From assembly GCA_003568945.1 (NCBI GenBank), contig BDIP01000231.1:1-24336 (forward strand): a DNA stretch of 24,336 bases, given 5' to 3'. The position numbers and the translations under genes were made by a program. The notes below the pieces were generated by a model. That model saw only the letters and a program-made list of their open reading frames with translations. It was not told where the DNA came from and ran no database searches. This stretch comes from Kipferlia bialata. Its lineage: Eukaryota > Fornicata. Positions 11,157-21,368 of this stretch are shown here, piece after piece (positions within the stretch are counted from its first letter, which is position 1; every line of letters starts with the position of its first letter).

Positions 11157-13426
11157 ATGGCAGGTACCGACACCACCAGTGAGACACCCACTGCCTGTGT
11201 ATCCCCTAGGGATGTCGACACCACAGACGCTGTAGAGGTGCAGCTGCAGTGTGGCCCCATGGGTCCCCTGTCAGATGCAGACAGGACACACATCCACAAC
11301 ACCATGAAGGCATACTTTGGTATGTACCCTGCCTCCCTCAGCACTGCCCACCTCGACTACGCAGCTGAGGAGGAGAGGCGCTACAGGGCACACGTCGCCT
11401 CCCTCGCCACCCCTACAGCATTGGCAGAGAGACGCCGGAGGAGTGTGTTCCTGGAGCTGTACCATCAGACTCACCCTGTGTGGCAGCAGTCTACAGTGAG
11501 TCAGCGGAAGATGGCCCACAAGAGAGAGCAGAGGCAGAGGCTGTGTGTGCTAGAGGAGAGGGCCAAGACAGATGCTGGTATAGCCACAGGGCTGACCAGG
11601 CTGATGTCCACGCCTGTCCCTGACCTCAGGCGTCTCTGCAGACACAATCAGGTCATGACAGCTGGTATCAAGGTACAGCTGGTCGAGAGACTCATGCAGT
11701 GTGCCCTGCATGGCTCCCCCGGCCCCTGTCCCCAGTGCCACACCTGTGAGAGTGAGGTGGTATACGACACAGAGGGTGCACCCCAGGCAGTGAGGTGCCA
11801 CCATGAGCTGGCAGACTTTGACAGAGTGACGCCCTGTGGGTATGTGAGGGAGTACACTGGGCAGGGGGCACCCTTTAGAGACACACCTGACAGATGCATA
11901 GCCAATGCAGTGACACACAGGACACAGCCACCTGACTACACATGTGAGTGCTGTGGGGAGGTGCCTCAGAGGGGACACAGGTATCTATATTTCTACATAT
12001 ACATATATATCGTGTAGGTGATTGTATACTGACTCTGAGGTCCTCCTGCACCCATGCCTTCCATGTCTGCAAGCACTGCAAGAGACAGGCGAAGCAGGCC
12101 AGACAGAGTCGCATGCAGGAGCTGCTCTCCTGGACCCACTCCCTGGGTCTATCCCTAGCTGATATCCAGAGGGCTGGGGATGTGTATGCTGCATACCTGA
12201 ACGGACATGGCACAAGGTCAGCAGCTGAGCTGGCAGCTACCTGTGCTAAGCTACGCTATGTGACCACATACTGCCCTGAGTTCCCCAAGGTGGCAGTGGC
12301 CCTGGAGAGGCTACTAGCAGAAGTCACCAAGGTAGGTGTCAGATGTATTGGGGCAGGTGATGATATAATATCATTGATATTCATAGTAGTATGATGGGGG
12401 TTTTCCCTTGACACCAGGACGAGGCCATGGAGGCTGCCAGCACTCTCTACGGCACCCCCTTCCCCCCTCTGTACTCAGATGGCCTTGAGAGGAGGGTGAT
12501 ACAGACTGTGTTCAGACGGGAGTGCACCACACTGGATGAGTGTCTAGCCTATGAGGTATCGGATGTCGCTGTATACTGTTAGTAGATGCAGTATTGTATA
12601 GACTTAGAGGACTGACCCCAGGCTGACAACTGGACCATCCCCTCTACCCTCCCCTGGCTGAGAGAGGACTACACCGGGAATGACCAGGACTACATAGATC
12701 TCAACAACTACGGGGGGCACTCCTACATAGGCCAGAAGGAGAGAGAGGGCTGTCTAGATGCCAGGTTGGTATTACTATTTACTCTCCTGTCTTCACCATT
12801 GCAAGTCACATGCATGTCACACCAGGTGGGAGGACCAGTGGCCTGAGGGCGAGCCCATCCGGTTTGACGACTGTGTCATCTACACCCCCAGGGCTGTGCG
12901 GGAGGTGTTATGTATCCACCCCCATGACACACCAGACACACACATGCCTCGGTGCCTGATATGCAGGTTCCAGCCGGAGGGTGTGGTTGTCAGGCCTAGC
13001 CATAAGGCACACTCCACGGGGAGTCAGACAGGCATACCAGGTCCATACACTAGGAGATGGCTGGGCTTGGAGAGAGAGGGAGTGGTGGCCGATCGTCCTA
13101 AGAGGACTAAGGGCATGGCATCCACCAGACGTAGACTCAGAGCTGATGGGCTCGACACCCTTACAAACACCATCACCCGGTGTGCACGTATGGACATCCC
13201 CTCACTCAGAACTGGACTCAGTAGGGTGATGAGGGGGAGAAGACTCATTCACAGGTGGGTACTGGCAGTGCCTGCGAAGGGAGCAGCGAGGGTGCCTAAG
13301 GCTAGAAGGGTAGAGAAGAGAGAGGTGGGAAGAGTGCCACAGAGACAGAGAGTGGATGCCAGACGTGGCAAGGCAGTGCGGCCCCTGGGTGCTATGGAGG
13401 CAGCGGGAATCGGCACACTACTCTAG
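11157..13426 (+). CDS. SAP-like/PADR1-like zinc-domain protein without PARP catalytic region
   Basis: Exons (11157)-11980, 12040-12331, 12418-12555, 12622-12764 and 12826-13426 join in frame to about 665 aa (TAG). From about residue 154 a helical stretch, PDLRRLCRHNQ...VQLVERLMQCAL, resembles a SAP/HeH fold. It is followed directly by a Cys4 pattern: CPQC at about 191-194, then single cysteines near 214 and 226 within a beta-type segment. Order and spacing resemble the PADR1 (third zinc) module of PARP1, which has C-x2-C-x12-C-x9-C; the middle spacing here is longer. A second Cys/His cluster (CECCGE...CTHAFHVCKHC, about 262-290) spans the first intron, and a third (CLICRF) lies in the last exon. 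The C-terminus is strongly basic. No BRCT, WGR or ADP-ribosyltransferase sequence is present. A nuclear, nucleic-acid-binding role is inferred. The start is the first in-frame ATG; an upstream coding exon cannot be excluded. Confidence 0.65.
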
Positions 13427-13690
13427 ATGGAAAGAGAGTGAGAGTGGCACACTTGGTCCAAGGATACAATCATATAGAACTCATCAGAAAACCAAGAATC
13501 ATTTACTCATAGTGCGAATCAGTGCAGCACTATACAGTACCTTACTGTTATATATATATATATCAATACACAGAGAGAAGCGGGGAGGCTATGATTGTGA
13601 CCCTATCCCTCTACTATGCCGTACAGAGTCACTCCATCCACAGCCAATCTCTCTCCCTCTCTCTCTCTCTCTCATACTCTCTCCTTGTCT
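13427..13690. other. Convergent intergenic spacer with simple repeats
   Basis: These 264 bp separate two gene 3' ends. The stretch contains a TA run (about 13549-13563) and a CT-rich tract (about 13649-13672). No open frame with coding character was seen on either strand. Confidence 0.6.
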
Positions 13691-16600
13691 CTATGCCTTG
13701 ACGTCGAAGAGCTCCCATCCCTGCTTGGTGACACGGATAGCCTGGAGGGTTGGGCAATGAATTGGAGAGTATTCCATATCCAATACACACACATACATAT
13801 GTGAGTCATATAATATAATAGATACAATGTAGTTCATTCAAGGCAGTGCCCCACCTGGGAGTGGTGCTCTATGACAGAGGGCCGGTGGGCAACGGAGATG
13901 AGTGCTGGGGGGTGAGGGAGACTGGGCACAACTACATGCAACGTATCAGTATATACAGATGCCACCTATCCCCATTATACAAATACATATATATACACTA
14001 TATATGTCTTTACCTATCCCCATCTTGCGGCACTCTGCCAACAGTGCACCCTCCAAGTCTACAGGCAGGGCAGAGGTGGACTCATCCATGATGGCAAAGG
14101 TGGGCTCGTCTGGGGTAAGAAGAGAATCATATCAGCTATATACTACACAATAATTTAGAGAGAGAGACAAGATATCGTCCATGATGGCAAAGGTGGGCTC
14201 GTCTGAAGGTAAGAGAAGGACAGCACATACTGTAGATTACAGATACATTGAGAGAGAGCAAGACAAGGAAGGGTATACACTGGTATATGCAGATACACAA
14301 CATAACGTACGGAAGAGCAGGCGTGCGAATCCCATTCTCTGCTGCTCTCCTCCAGACAGCACATCTGTCCAGGGCTGGGGATCCTCAATGCCAAACCTAG
14401 GGTGAGGGGTTTAAATATGTATGGTGGGAAAAGAAATACTGTAAATACTCCATGCCCCAGCTGGAGTGATGATACTATGATATGTAGTAGGACACAGATT
14501 CTATGATACATGAAGTGCACACCCACCTGTCCACCAGGTATCCCAGCCCGCATGTCTGCAGGATACGGGTGTAGACAGAGGATGGTGTACCGGAGACCTG
14601 CTCATCGGTGTGGGGGTATGAGATCTGGCTGCGCAGGCTGCCCCCTGGGACCAGGTAGGGCCTCTGGGGCACAAAGAAGACACCGCCCTCGCCAATCTTG
14701 ACGGGCCTCACGATGGTGCCCTCCCCATGTGTCCACAGACCAGCCACGGTACGGAGCACACTGCTCTTGCCAACGCCTGGGGGATAAGGGAAAGACAGAG
14801 AGTGAGACTAGTACATATAGCTAATTGTAGGAGAGCATAGGAGAATGTGCATGGTTAACACACTATATATACCCACCTGAGGGTCCCATGACCACTATGC
14901 CCTTGTCCTTGTTGGACAGCTCCCAGGTCAGGTTGCGCATCAGGGTCTCCTTCCCAGGGGTCTAGGGGTCAGATGCAGTGGGAGAGTGAAGGTATACATA
15001 CTATAACACCCAACCCACCTGGACGTCCACGCCCCTGACCCCCACTCTCTCCTCGGTAGCTATGTACTCCTGTCTGGGGGGAGGCAGCTTGGTGAAGGTC
15101 ACCATCAACTGGGAGACTCTGGCTAGGGTACCGGAGAAGGCGGCAAACTGCATGGCAAAGCTAGGGTGAGATACACACTCTCATACATATATATATTATA
15201 TATAGTATCCACCCACCCCAGCAGTGCCTTTAGGTTATCTTCCACCATAACAAGGTCATTAAGCATCTCGGTGAAGTCAGAGGGGGAGGGCACGAAGCCA
15301 GTGGCCACGAAGATAACGAGGGGGAAGACTGGGGGTTAGTGAGGACAATCGTGTATCTCCACTGACTCTGATATCGCGTAGACTAACCTGTGACCGAGAC
15401 GTTTCCGATGAAGGAGGATGCAAATGAGGCCACTGCGCTGTACTTGCACAGGGACAGCTGGTTCTTATACACGGCATCAAAGGCAGCGTTACAGCTCTCG
15501 AGCTCCTGGGCCTCTCCCTAGGGGTCAGGTATATCAGGTACTTTTATACAAGGATACATACACACAGCGCAAAAGTAAATCCATAAGAAATATAGTATAT
15601 ACATGCACACAATACCTTGTAGAATGCGATGGACTCGGCGTAGTGGGTACGGATACGGGAGTGGCGGTACCTGGGGCATCAGAAGGGCGTAAAGCAGAGA
15701 GTGAAGTGGGTACAGAACAATGAGTGTAGTTGAACTGTTCAATAATACCCCCAACCTGAAGTCTCCCTCCTTCTCCTGCTGCTTGAACGTGACAGGCTTG
15801 ACAGGCCGGGTGGCCAGGATCTGGATGACGGTGGCAACGGCAAACTCTGAGGGTGAGTGATAGAAGGTGGAATAGACTCGTCAAGAGAGAGAGAGTAGGC
15901 AGCGGCAAACTCTGAGGGGGAATGACACAGAAGAGCCGTGATGGAAGAGGGTATGGTATCAATAAGACAGAGAGTCAGGTACCTATGAGAGGCCAAGTGA
16001 TGAACTGCGAGTACCCAAATGTGAGTAAGGTGGCCCCCATGACCACCCCCTCTAGTACAGTCTGGATGAGACCCCCAGGGGATGTCAGCATGCCATTCTC
16101 AGTGGGGACCACACTGCCACAGAGGGTGTTGAGGGTCAGCTTGATATCGGCCGCAATACGCTGGGGGGTAAGAAGAAGAGATAGAGGGGTCATGCTCTAG
16201 ATATACTAAACAGTGTATACCTGGTCTGGGTTGTCGATGCCCTTGAGGTTGTTGAGTCTGTAGTAGTTCCTGTCTCTGAAGTACTTGGACTGCAGGTGGT
16301 GGGTCAGACGCACACGCCACCTGGGGGTGGGCAGAGAGAGACATACACTGGAATACATATATATATATATACATACCTGAGGCCTATCCAGTAACTGAGC
16401 ACTGCGGCTGTCATCTGGACTATGCACAGGGACCCCAGCACAAACACACCTGGGGTGGGGGTATGTAGTAAAGAGAGCTAATTGTGAATATTTCACGTAC
16501 TCTGTGCCAGCTGCCCCCACAGCACCTTGGTGTCCACCATGGCCGAGGTGTCTGTGTCCCCATTGTCCAGGGCAGGGCACGAGATCTCACCCATCACCTC

Positions 16601-17864
16601 GCCATTCAGCCTCATGGTGTACTGGGGTCAGTGGTTGTCTTGGGTCACTACGTATACATATTCTCAAGTGTATATACTTGTGGTATATGCGGTCTATATA
16701 CGCGGTAACGTACCACATCGAAGTAGGGGATGATGCAGAAGCACCCTATGCAGAGGAGGAGGAAGAGGGTATCGACAGAAAGAGCGCTCTTGACGATGAA
16801 GGGGAAGATGGCGCCAAAGGACTTGAGGAAGGATGGCTCGGCCGCGGCAGAGTCTCTCTCATCATCTTGGGCCTAGAGTGAGGCAGAGGGAACACAATGA
16901 CGTACTAGGGTATATATACAGAGGGAATAATACTATACATATATACATCCGCATCGTCTCCCACCTTGCTGTCGAGGGGTGTCTCGTACACATGGCTAGC
17001 TACTGGCACCAGTGCAGGGGTGGCAGGGGCTGGGTACAGGGTGTTGTATCCCTCCAGTCCCATCACTGAGGCAGTCCCATTGGCCACCCTCAGGATCTGC
17101 TCGTGACAACGGATGCAGGTGGGTCTGAAGGTAAGGGAGGATATACTATACACATATATACTATATTATATATTTAGTGTGCATAGGTGTCTGCTCATGA
17201 CAACGGATGCAGGTGGGTCTGGAGGTAAGAGCAAGAACCTGTAGATATATACTAGATATAGATATATAGCACACCGTGCTGTACCTGTGTGCCACTGACA
17301 CACATGTGATGCCCCTCTCCTTGACAAGGGACATGAGCCTAGCCTGGAGTCAAAATATACACAGAGAGGTATACATAGTAGCTACTATACTCATACACAC
17401 CTCAAGGTCGACAGGGAGTGCTGCTGTGGCCTCGTCTAGGATGGCATACTGGGGGGCATGGAAGAGAAGCCTGGCAAAGCCTAGACGCTGGCTCTCACCG
17501 CCAGAGAGCATGTCGGCCCAGGGCTGAGGGTGAGGGGTAGGGGTGTATGTATAGTGGGTACACATGCCACTCTCCACACACATATATACATATATACCAG
17601 CAGATACACAGAGTATATTGAGTACACACAAGTATCAATATATATTGATACAGAATTACCTGCACTGTATCGAGACTGAACCTATCCAGCAAGTACCCCA
17701 GGTCCACTGCCCTGATGATCAGTATCAGTATCAGATTAGTATCAGTATACTGATACCTGATGATCTCAGCCAGGGCCTCATCTGACATGTCAGACTGGGA
17801 GGGGTCAGAGGGGTACATGACCTGGTCACGCAGGGTGCCTGGGTTGAGTATAGATATAAATATA

Positions 17865-17899
<35 letters not shown>

Positions 17900-19697
17900 A
17901 TTGTGCCTCACCCATTGAGAGGTAGCTCTGCTGGGGCACAAAGAATGTGGAGGATGGGAGGTGCATCCTGCCCTCTGCTATCTGCCAGAGACCTGCGGTG
18001 TGAGTATATGTGTCAGATATATATATACTGATACTGATATATATTCTAACACTGATATATATATATATACTTATACTGACCTGCCAGGGCACGGAGCACA
18101 GACGACTTGCCAGACCCACTGTTGCCGACAATGCAGAGGGACTGGGGGTGGGGGAGGGAGAGTGATATGAAAGTGTGATGTATGTCTGTATATGTATCTT
18201 ATGTGTGCATATATATATGTATACCTGGCCTGGGTTGCACACAAAGGACACGTCTCTGATGAGGGGAAGGCCGTCGGGGGTGACAATCAGACACCTGAGG
18301 GTGGGGGCAGTCACAAGTATTCATCATCAGAACGTGGTATACCAAGACAACGATACACCATATACATATGTATAGATACACTACCGTACCTGTCCATGTA
18401 CAGTGGCTCGTTGGGGTCCTCCTCCTGCTGCTGATATGCAGACACCCCCAGAGAGTGGGGGTCAGTGTACATGGTCTCCTCTGCAGCGTCAGGTGCAGTG
18501 ACCTCCAGCATCTGGACAAGTCTCTCTCCAATGCCTGTGTCAGTATATATATGACATCAATATGATATCTATATGCCGACACCTGTCTCAGTATCAGCAT
18601 CAGTGTCTATATTGTATCTATATGCCGAAACCTGTGACGACAGAGAGGTAGTATCAGTATCAGTATCTATATGCTATATATGATTACTATATGACATGTA
18701 TATACCTGTGACGACAGAGAGGGATGGGATGTAAGTGGCCAGCTTGGAGGCATCACAGGACAGGGCCATCAGCACCTGGGAGAACATGTTGACCTGGGGG
18801 GTCAGACCATACACATCTGCCAGTACTCACCATGTGTAGTAACACGGAAGTATATATATACTTAAATATGACTCTGTACCTGTGCAAATGTCATGCAGGA
18901 TGCATCACTGAGGAACAGTCAAGCGTCATGTACCACACATACAGTGTATATATTAATGTATAGTATACACGCTATATGTGGTACAGTACCTGAGCGAATG
19001 TCATGCAGGATGCATCGCTGAGGAACATGGTGGCCATGACAATGTAGGGGAGCATCTGGCCTATCTGGGTATCAGAGAGAGAGGGACAGGGGGAGAGAGT
19101 GAGAGAGTGTGTGTGTGCGTGTGTACTATACCCACCTGCAGCTGTAGCTTCTGCAGCACAGTAGGCAGCATGCTCCTGTTGATGAGGGTGCCTGTGTTGG
19201 AGGCTATCCTCATGAGGAGGGACTCGCTGGACTCTCTCTCTCTCTCGTCTCCCCCGTAGAAGGCTGCGGTGAGGAGGGTATATAGTACAATGACATATAG
19301 AGAGAGAGTGAGGGGGATACGCACCGATGGACTCTGCGTTCTCTCTCACCAGGGTGTGCCTGTATCTGAAGTCTCCCTCAAGCTTCTCCTGCGGTGGGAT
19401 TGTGTGTATAAGTGTATAGAACCATCACTTGTACCTTCTCGAAGTGTATGTATACACACACACATATGTATCTGTATAATGTATCCCTTGTACCTGCTCG
19501 AATGACGGCCTGACCAGTGGACTGGATGCCCATGTCATATACATACATATGTATATATATATATATATATACAGACACACATATACACCTGTTCAAAGGA
19601 TGGTCTCACTAATGGACTGGATGCCCATGTCATGAGGCCAGACAGAATGAGGAGGTAGAGGTAGGGGGCGGTGGTCAGAAGGGGGCCAACCTGGAAT

Positions 19698-19738
<41 letters not shown>

Positions 19739-21051
19739 CATACAGCGCACTCTGAGAAAGGGAGAGAGACGGAGAGCTAGGAAGAGAGAACAACACCCCC
19801 TCACCATCTGTATGGACTGTATGGTGTACAGGACGAGGGTGGGTATGAGGGTGAGCATCCCGGTGACACCAAACACAATGCCATTCAGGGTAGGTTCATT
19901 GCTTCCACACATCATACCAACGTACTGCTTGGCATCACTTCCTAGGGTGAGATCTATCTATCTATCTATATCTATATATATCTATCTATCCAAAATTTCA
20001 ATTTCTCTTTGAAGGCCGTCATGTCCTAGGGTGACATATATATATATATATACTGATACTGATTGACGTCATTTCCTAGGAGGGAGAGAGTTGGAGGCAA
20101 AATGAAGACAAGTATGCTAGGGTTACCTGAAGAACAGTGATGAATGTGTACGTGAGAGAGAGAGGGAAAGAGAGCAAGGGGAGAAGGGTAGGTGTATACC
20201 TATACGCTGGTCAGGGTTATCGATGTCGGAGAGCCTGCAGACAGCATAGAACCTGAAGGGTAAGGAGGGAGAGAGAGACAGAGAGGAAGAGGGAGACAGC
20301 ATAGAACCTGGGGGGTAGGACGAGAGAGAGACAGGAAGACAGAGAGAGAGAGGGAGAAATAGAAATACCTGGATGGGTGGAGGTATCCGTCCTGCAGCTT
20401 CTTGGTCAGGTCACGTCTCCAGTAGGTGCCAATGAGCCAGGCCATGAAGTTGTTGAGGGACTGAGGGTTAGATTGGTGAGGGCGAAGGGGGGAGAGAGAG
20501 AGAGAGAGAGAGACATCAACGCCAACATACGTATCAGTTAAGCATGTAACTGATTGGAAAGCACTGTCGTGGCGTCCCCCCACCTGCAGTGCCGACATGA
20601 GGAGTGCTATGACCGCTGTCCACACCACCATCATGACATCCATGTCATTCAGGGCATCCCCACTCACAGTCACACCCAGGATGACGGTGTCCACACAGGT
20701 ATCAGTGAGGGCACAGCTCGTGAGGGCATTGAGGCCGTAGTACACTGGGGGTGAGGACAGAGGCATGGACTAAAATAGCAGATTGACCAATCCTGAATCA
20801 CATACCAAGGGTGGAGACAGTCCCTGCAATGCCCACAAGTACAGTCAGATACGCAAGGACAGCGTTCTTACAGGTCCAGGACGGGAATCCTGAGGGTGAG
20901 AGAGCGATAGCTCACTGGCCAGAAATCCAATCAAGAGATTCATATATATATATGACCCACCTATCTTCCACAGAATCAGTGCATTGCGCCATGCACTCCT
21001 CTTGGGAGGACTCTCCAGTCCAAACCCCTTGTCTGTGGTATGGACCTCCAT
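13691..21051 (-). CDS. Full-length ABC transporter, subfamily D (ALD/PMP70 type)
   Basis: Thirty-six exons join in frame to 1228 aa, ATG 21051 to TAG 13691. Exons run from 20961-21051, 20806-20889, 20584-20744, 20369-20460, 20200-20252, 19805-19941, 19589-19690, 19325-19388, 19136-19263, 18990-19064, 18706-18793, 18390-18534 to 14014-14109, 13855-13904 and 13691-13741. The protein is a tandem of two TMD-NBD halves. Each half has the subfamily D marks: NPDQRI in the first loop and an EAA-like AESI-AFY motif ([18 protein letters not shown]). NBD1: GNSGSGKSS Walker [10 protein letters not shown]-loop, LSGGESQR signature, [10 protein letters not shown] Walker B, SVAHR H-loop. NBD2: [40 protein letters not shown]. 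Both ATP sites look intact. Relatives import acyl-CoAs into peroxisomes or handle cobalamin in lysosomes; the substrate here is unknown. Most animal and fungal relatives are half-size; plant PXA1/COMATOSE is fused like this. Confidence 0.93.
13855..14961 (-). other. Second nucleotide-binding domain of the ABCD transporter
   Basis: Exons 14877-14961 and 14527-14776 split the Walker A motif (GPS | GVGKSS). Exon 14527-14776 also carries the Q-loop (FVPQRPYL), 14311-14396 the LSGGEQQR signature, 14014-14109 Walker B (IMDE), and 13855-13904 the H-loop histidine. The final 16-residue exon (13691-13741) gives the GWELFDVKA tail, matching the Trp-containing strand after the H-loop in ABCD proteins. 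Spacing is normal and no key residue is missing. Confidence 0.88.
14082..14213 (-). repeat. Exon-start echo at ABCD intron 33
   Basis: A 38-bp segment holding the acceptor and the first 29 nt of the Walker B exon (14082-14119) recurs at 14175-14213 inside the preceding intron, 93 bp away. The flanking intron sequence between the copies is also recognisably similar, so the unit is a 93-bp tandem duplication. Only the lower-coordinate copy continues into an open exon; the other has no donor nearby. Confidence 0.8.
15838..15920 (-). repeat. Exon-start echo at ABCD intron 25
   Basis: The sequence around the acceptor and first bases of the exon 15756-15846 (cggcaaactctgaggg, 15838-15853) recurs at 15903-15918, 65 bp upstream on the coding strand and within the intron. 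The copy keeps the AG acceptor but diverges after about 12 exon bases. Confidence 0.75.
17096..17229 (-). repeat. Exon-start echo at ABCD intron 19
   Basis: Forty bases spanning the acceptor and the first 29 nt of exon 16965-17124 (17096-17135) recur at 17190-17229, with an intact acceptor, differing at two positions. The exonic difference is a synonymous His codon (CAC/CAT). Offset 94 bp. Confidence 0.8.
17711..17765 (-). repeat. Direct repeat straddling both splice sites of ABCD intron 16
   Basis: On the coding strand GATCATCAGG occurs at the donor (exon GATCATCAG, then intron g) and again at the acceptor (intron gatcatcag, then exon G): plus-strand cctgatgatc at 17711-17720 and 17756-17765. 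Both copies are cut at the same AG|G position, so the 45-nt intron equals one repeat period. Confidence 0.8.
17866..17899. repeat. (GA)n microsatellite in ABCD intron 15
   Basis: About 16 GA units on the plus strand read as CT on the coding strand. The tract lies within the short intron between exons 17912-17992 and 17757-17838, on the donor side of a TA-rich stretch. Similar GA/CT tracts occur at about 19701-19734, 20489-20512 and 22756-22787. Confidence 0.85.
18630..18723 (-). repeat. Exon-end echo at ABCD intron 11
   Basis: The last bases of exon 18706-18793 plus its donor recur 74 bp downstream on the coding strand (18630-18648 versus 18704-18722, 19 nt identical). Further shorter copies of the neighbouring intron motif (tatctatatgccga) lie at 18566-18579 and 18616-18629, so this intron grew by repeated local duplication. 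Confidence 0.75.
18876..19030 (-). repeat. Exon-end echo at ABCD intron 10
   Basis: The 3' end of exon 18990-19064 with its GTAC donor (18986-19026) recurs at 18876-18916, 110 bp further into the intron. Across the last 12 codons (peptide [12 protein letters not shown]) the copies differ at three positions, all synonymous (Ser AGC/AGT, Phe TTC/TTT, Ala GCT/GCA). Confidence 0.85.
19429..19633 (-). repeat. Exon-end echo at ABCD intron 7
   Basis: The last 15 codons of exon 19589-19690 (peptide [15 protein letters not shown]) are present again at 19494-19538, 95 bp further on, with their own GT donor. The two copies differ at eight bases in seven codons and every change is synonymous. A third, shorter copy of the FE(Q/K)-donor junction lies at 19429-19447. 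The echo has no AG acceptor at its left edge, so how or whether it is used is unclear. Confidence 0.88.
19931..20083 (-). repeat. Triplicated acceptor region at ABCD intron 5
   Basis: The acceptor and first bases of exon 19805-19941 (19931-19951 on the plus strand, catcacttcctagggtga) recur in weaker form at 20013-20035 and 20064-20083 within the intron, each retaining a CTAG acceptor. Between them lie TCTA and TA simple repeats. Only the copy nearest the exon keeps an open frame. Confidence 0.65.
20239..20310 (-). repeat. Exon-start echo at ABCD intron 4
   Basis: A 17-nt sequence around the acceptor of exon 20200-20252 (agacagcatagaacctg, 20239-20255) is repeated exactly at 20294-20310, 55 bp upstream on the coding strand, again with a CAG acceptor. 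Confidence 0.75.
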
Positions 21052-21368
21052 CTCTGGTGAGGCTGAAAGAGAGAGAGGGACTGCACAAGTTACAACATCG
21101 TATCAGTATCGTATTGAGATATTGGATTAATGACATGATATTAATCGGTGTGGATACGGTCCAGGCACTCAAAGCTTGGGACACAGTCACGGGCGCGTTA
21201 CACACCACTAAATGGTCACAGATACGTCACTGTAGCCTATACTTAACACAGGAACCCACTAGTCCTTGCCTGCAAAGCCTGTGGCCCAAGTCTATTCAGA
21301 TATACAACTCTACTTCATCCATTCTACACTCAGGTCAATACATGGCCTAGAAGTATTGACATACAAAT
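21052..21368. other. Spacer between ABCD start and TUTase stop
   Basis: These 317 bp hold the presumed promoter and leader of the ABCD gene and the 3' end of the TUTase gene, both on the minus strand. Just before the ATG, a polypyrimidine tract and CAG (about 21060-21075, coding strand) look like an acceptor, so a 5' untranslated exon further up is possible. AT-rich motifs (ATTAAT at about 21126 and 21140) lie in the middle. No coding frame was seen. Confidence 0.45.

Larger units (their letters stand above)
17401..18294 (-). other. First nucleotide-binding domain of the ABCD transporter
   Basis: Seven exons carry NBD1: 18225-18294 (strand before Walker A), 18081-18141 (Walker [10 protein letters not shown]), 17912-17992 (Q-loop), 17757-17838, 17660-17711, 17401-17523 (LSGGE signature and Walker B ILDE), with the H-loop exon at 17285-17343 and the trailing HRP-type strand at 16965-17124. 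The last exon continues into an inter-half linker rich in Pro, Ala and Val. The CIRC there aligns with the segment after the H-loop of ABCD proteins, so it is not evidence for a zinc site. Confidence 0.88.

Noticed and set aside
17099-17124. CxxC and His just after the first H-loop as a zinc site
   Set aside because: The segment aligns with the strand following the H-loop histidine in ABCD proteins (HRP...H), so the cysteines are probably incidental.
20200-20766. Long minus-strand open frame covering several ABCD introns
   Set aside because: It runs through CT microsatellites and splice sites; the spliced exons within it carry the conserved motifs.
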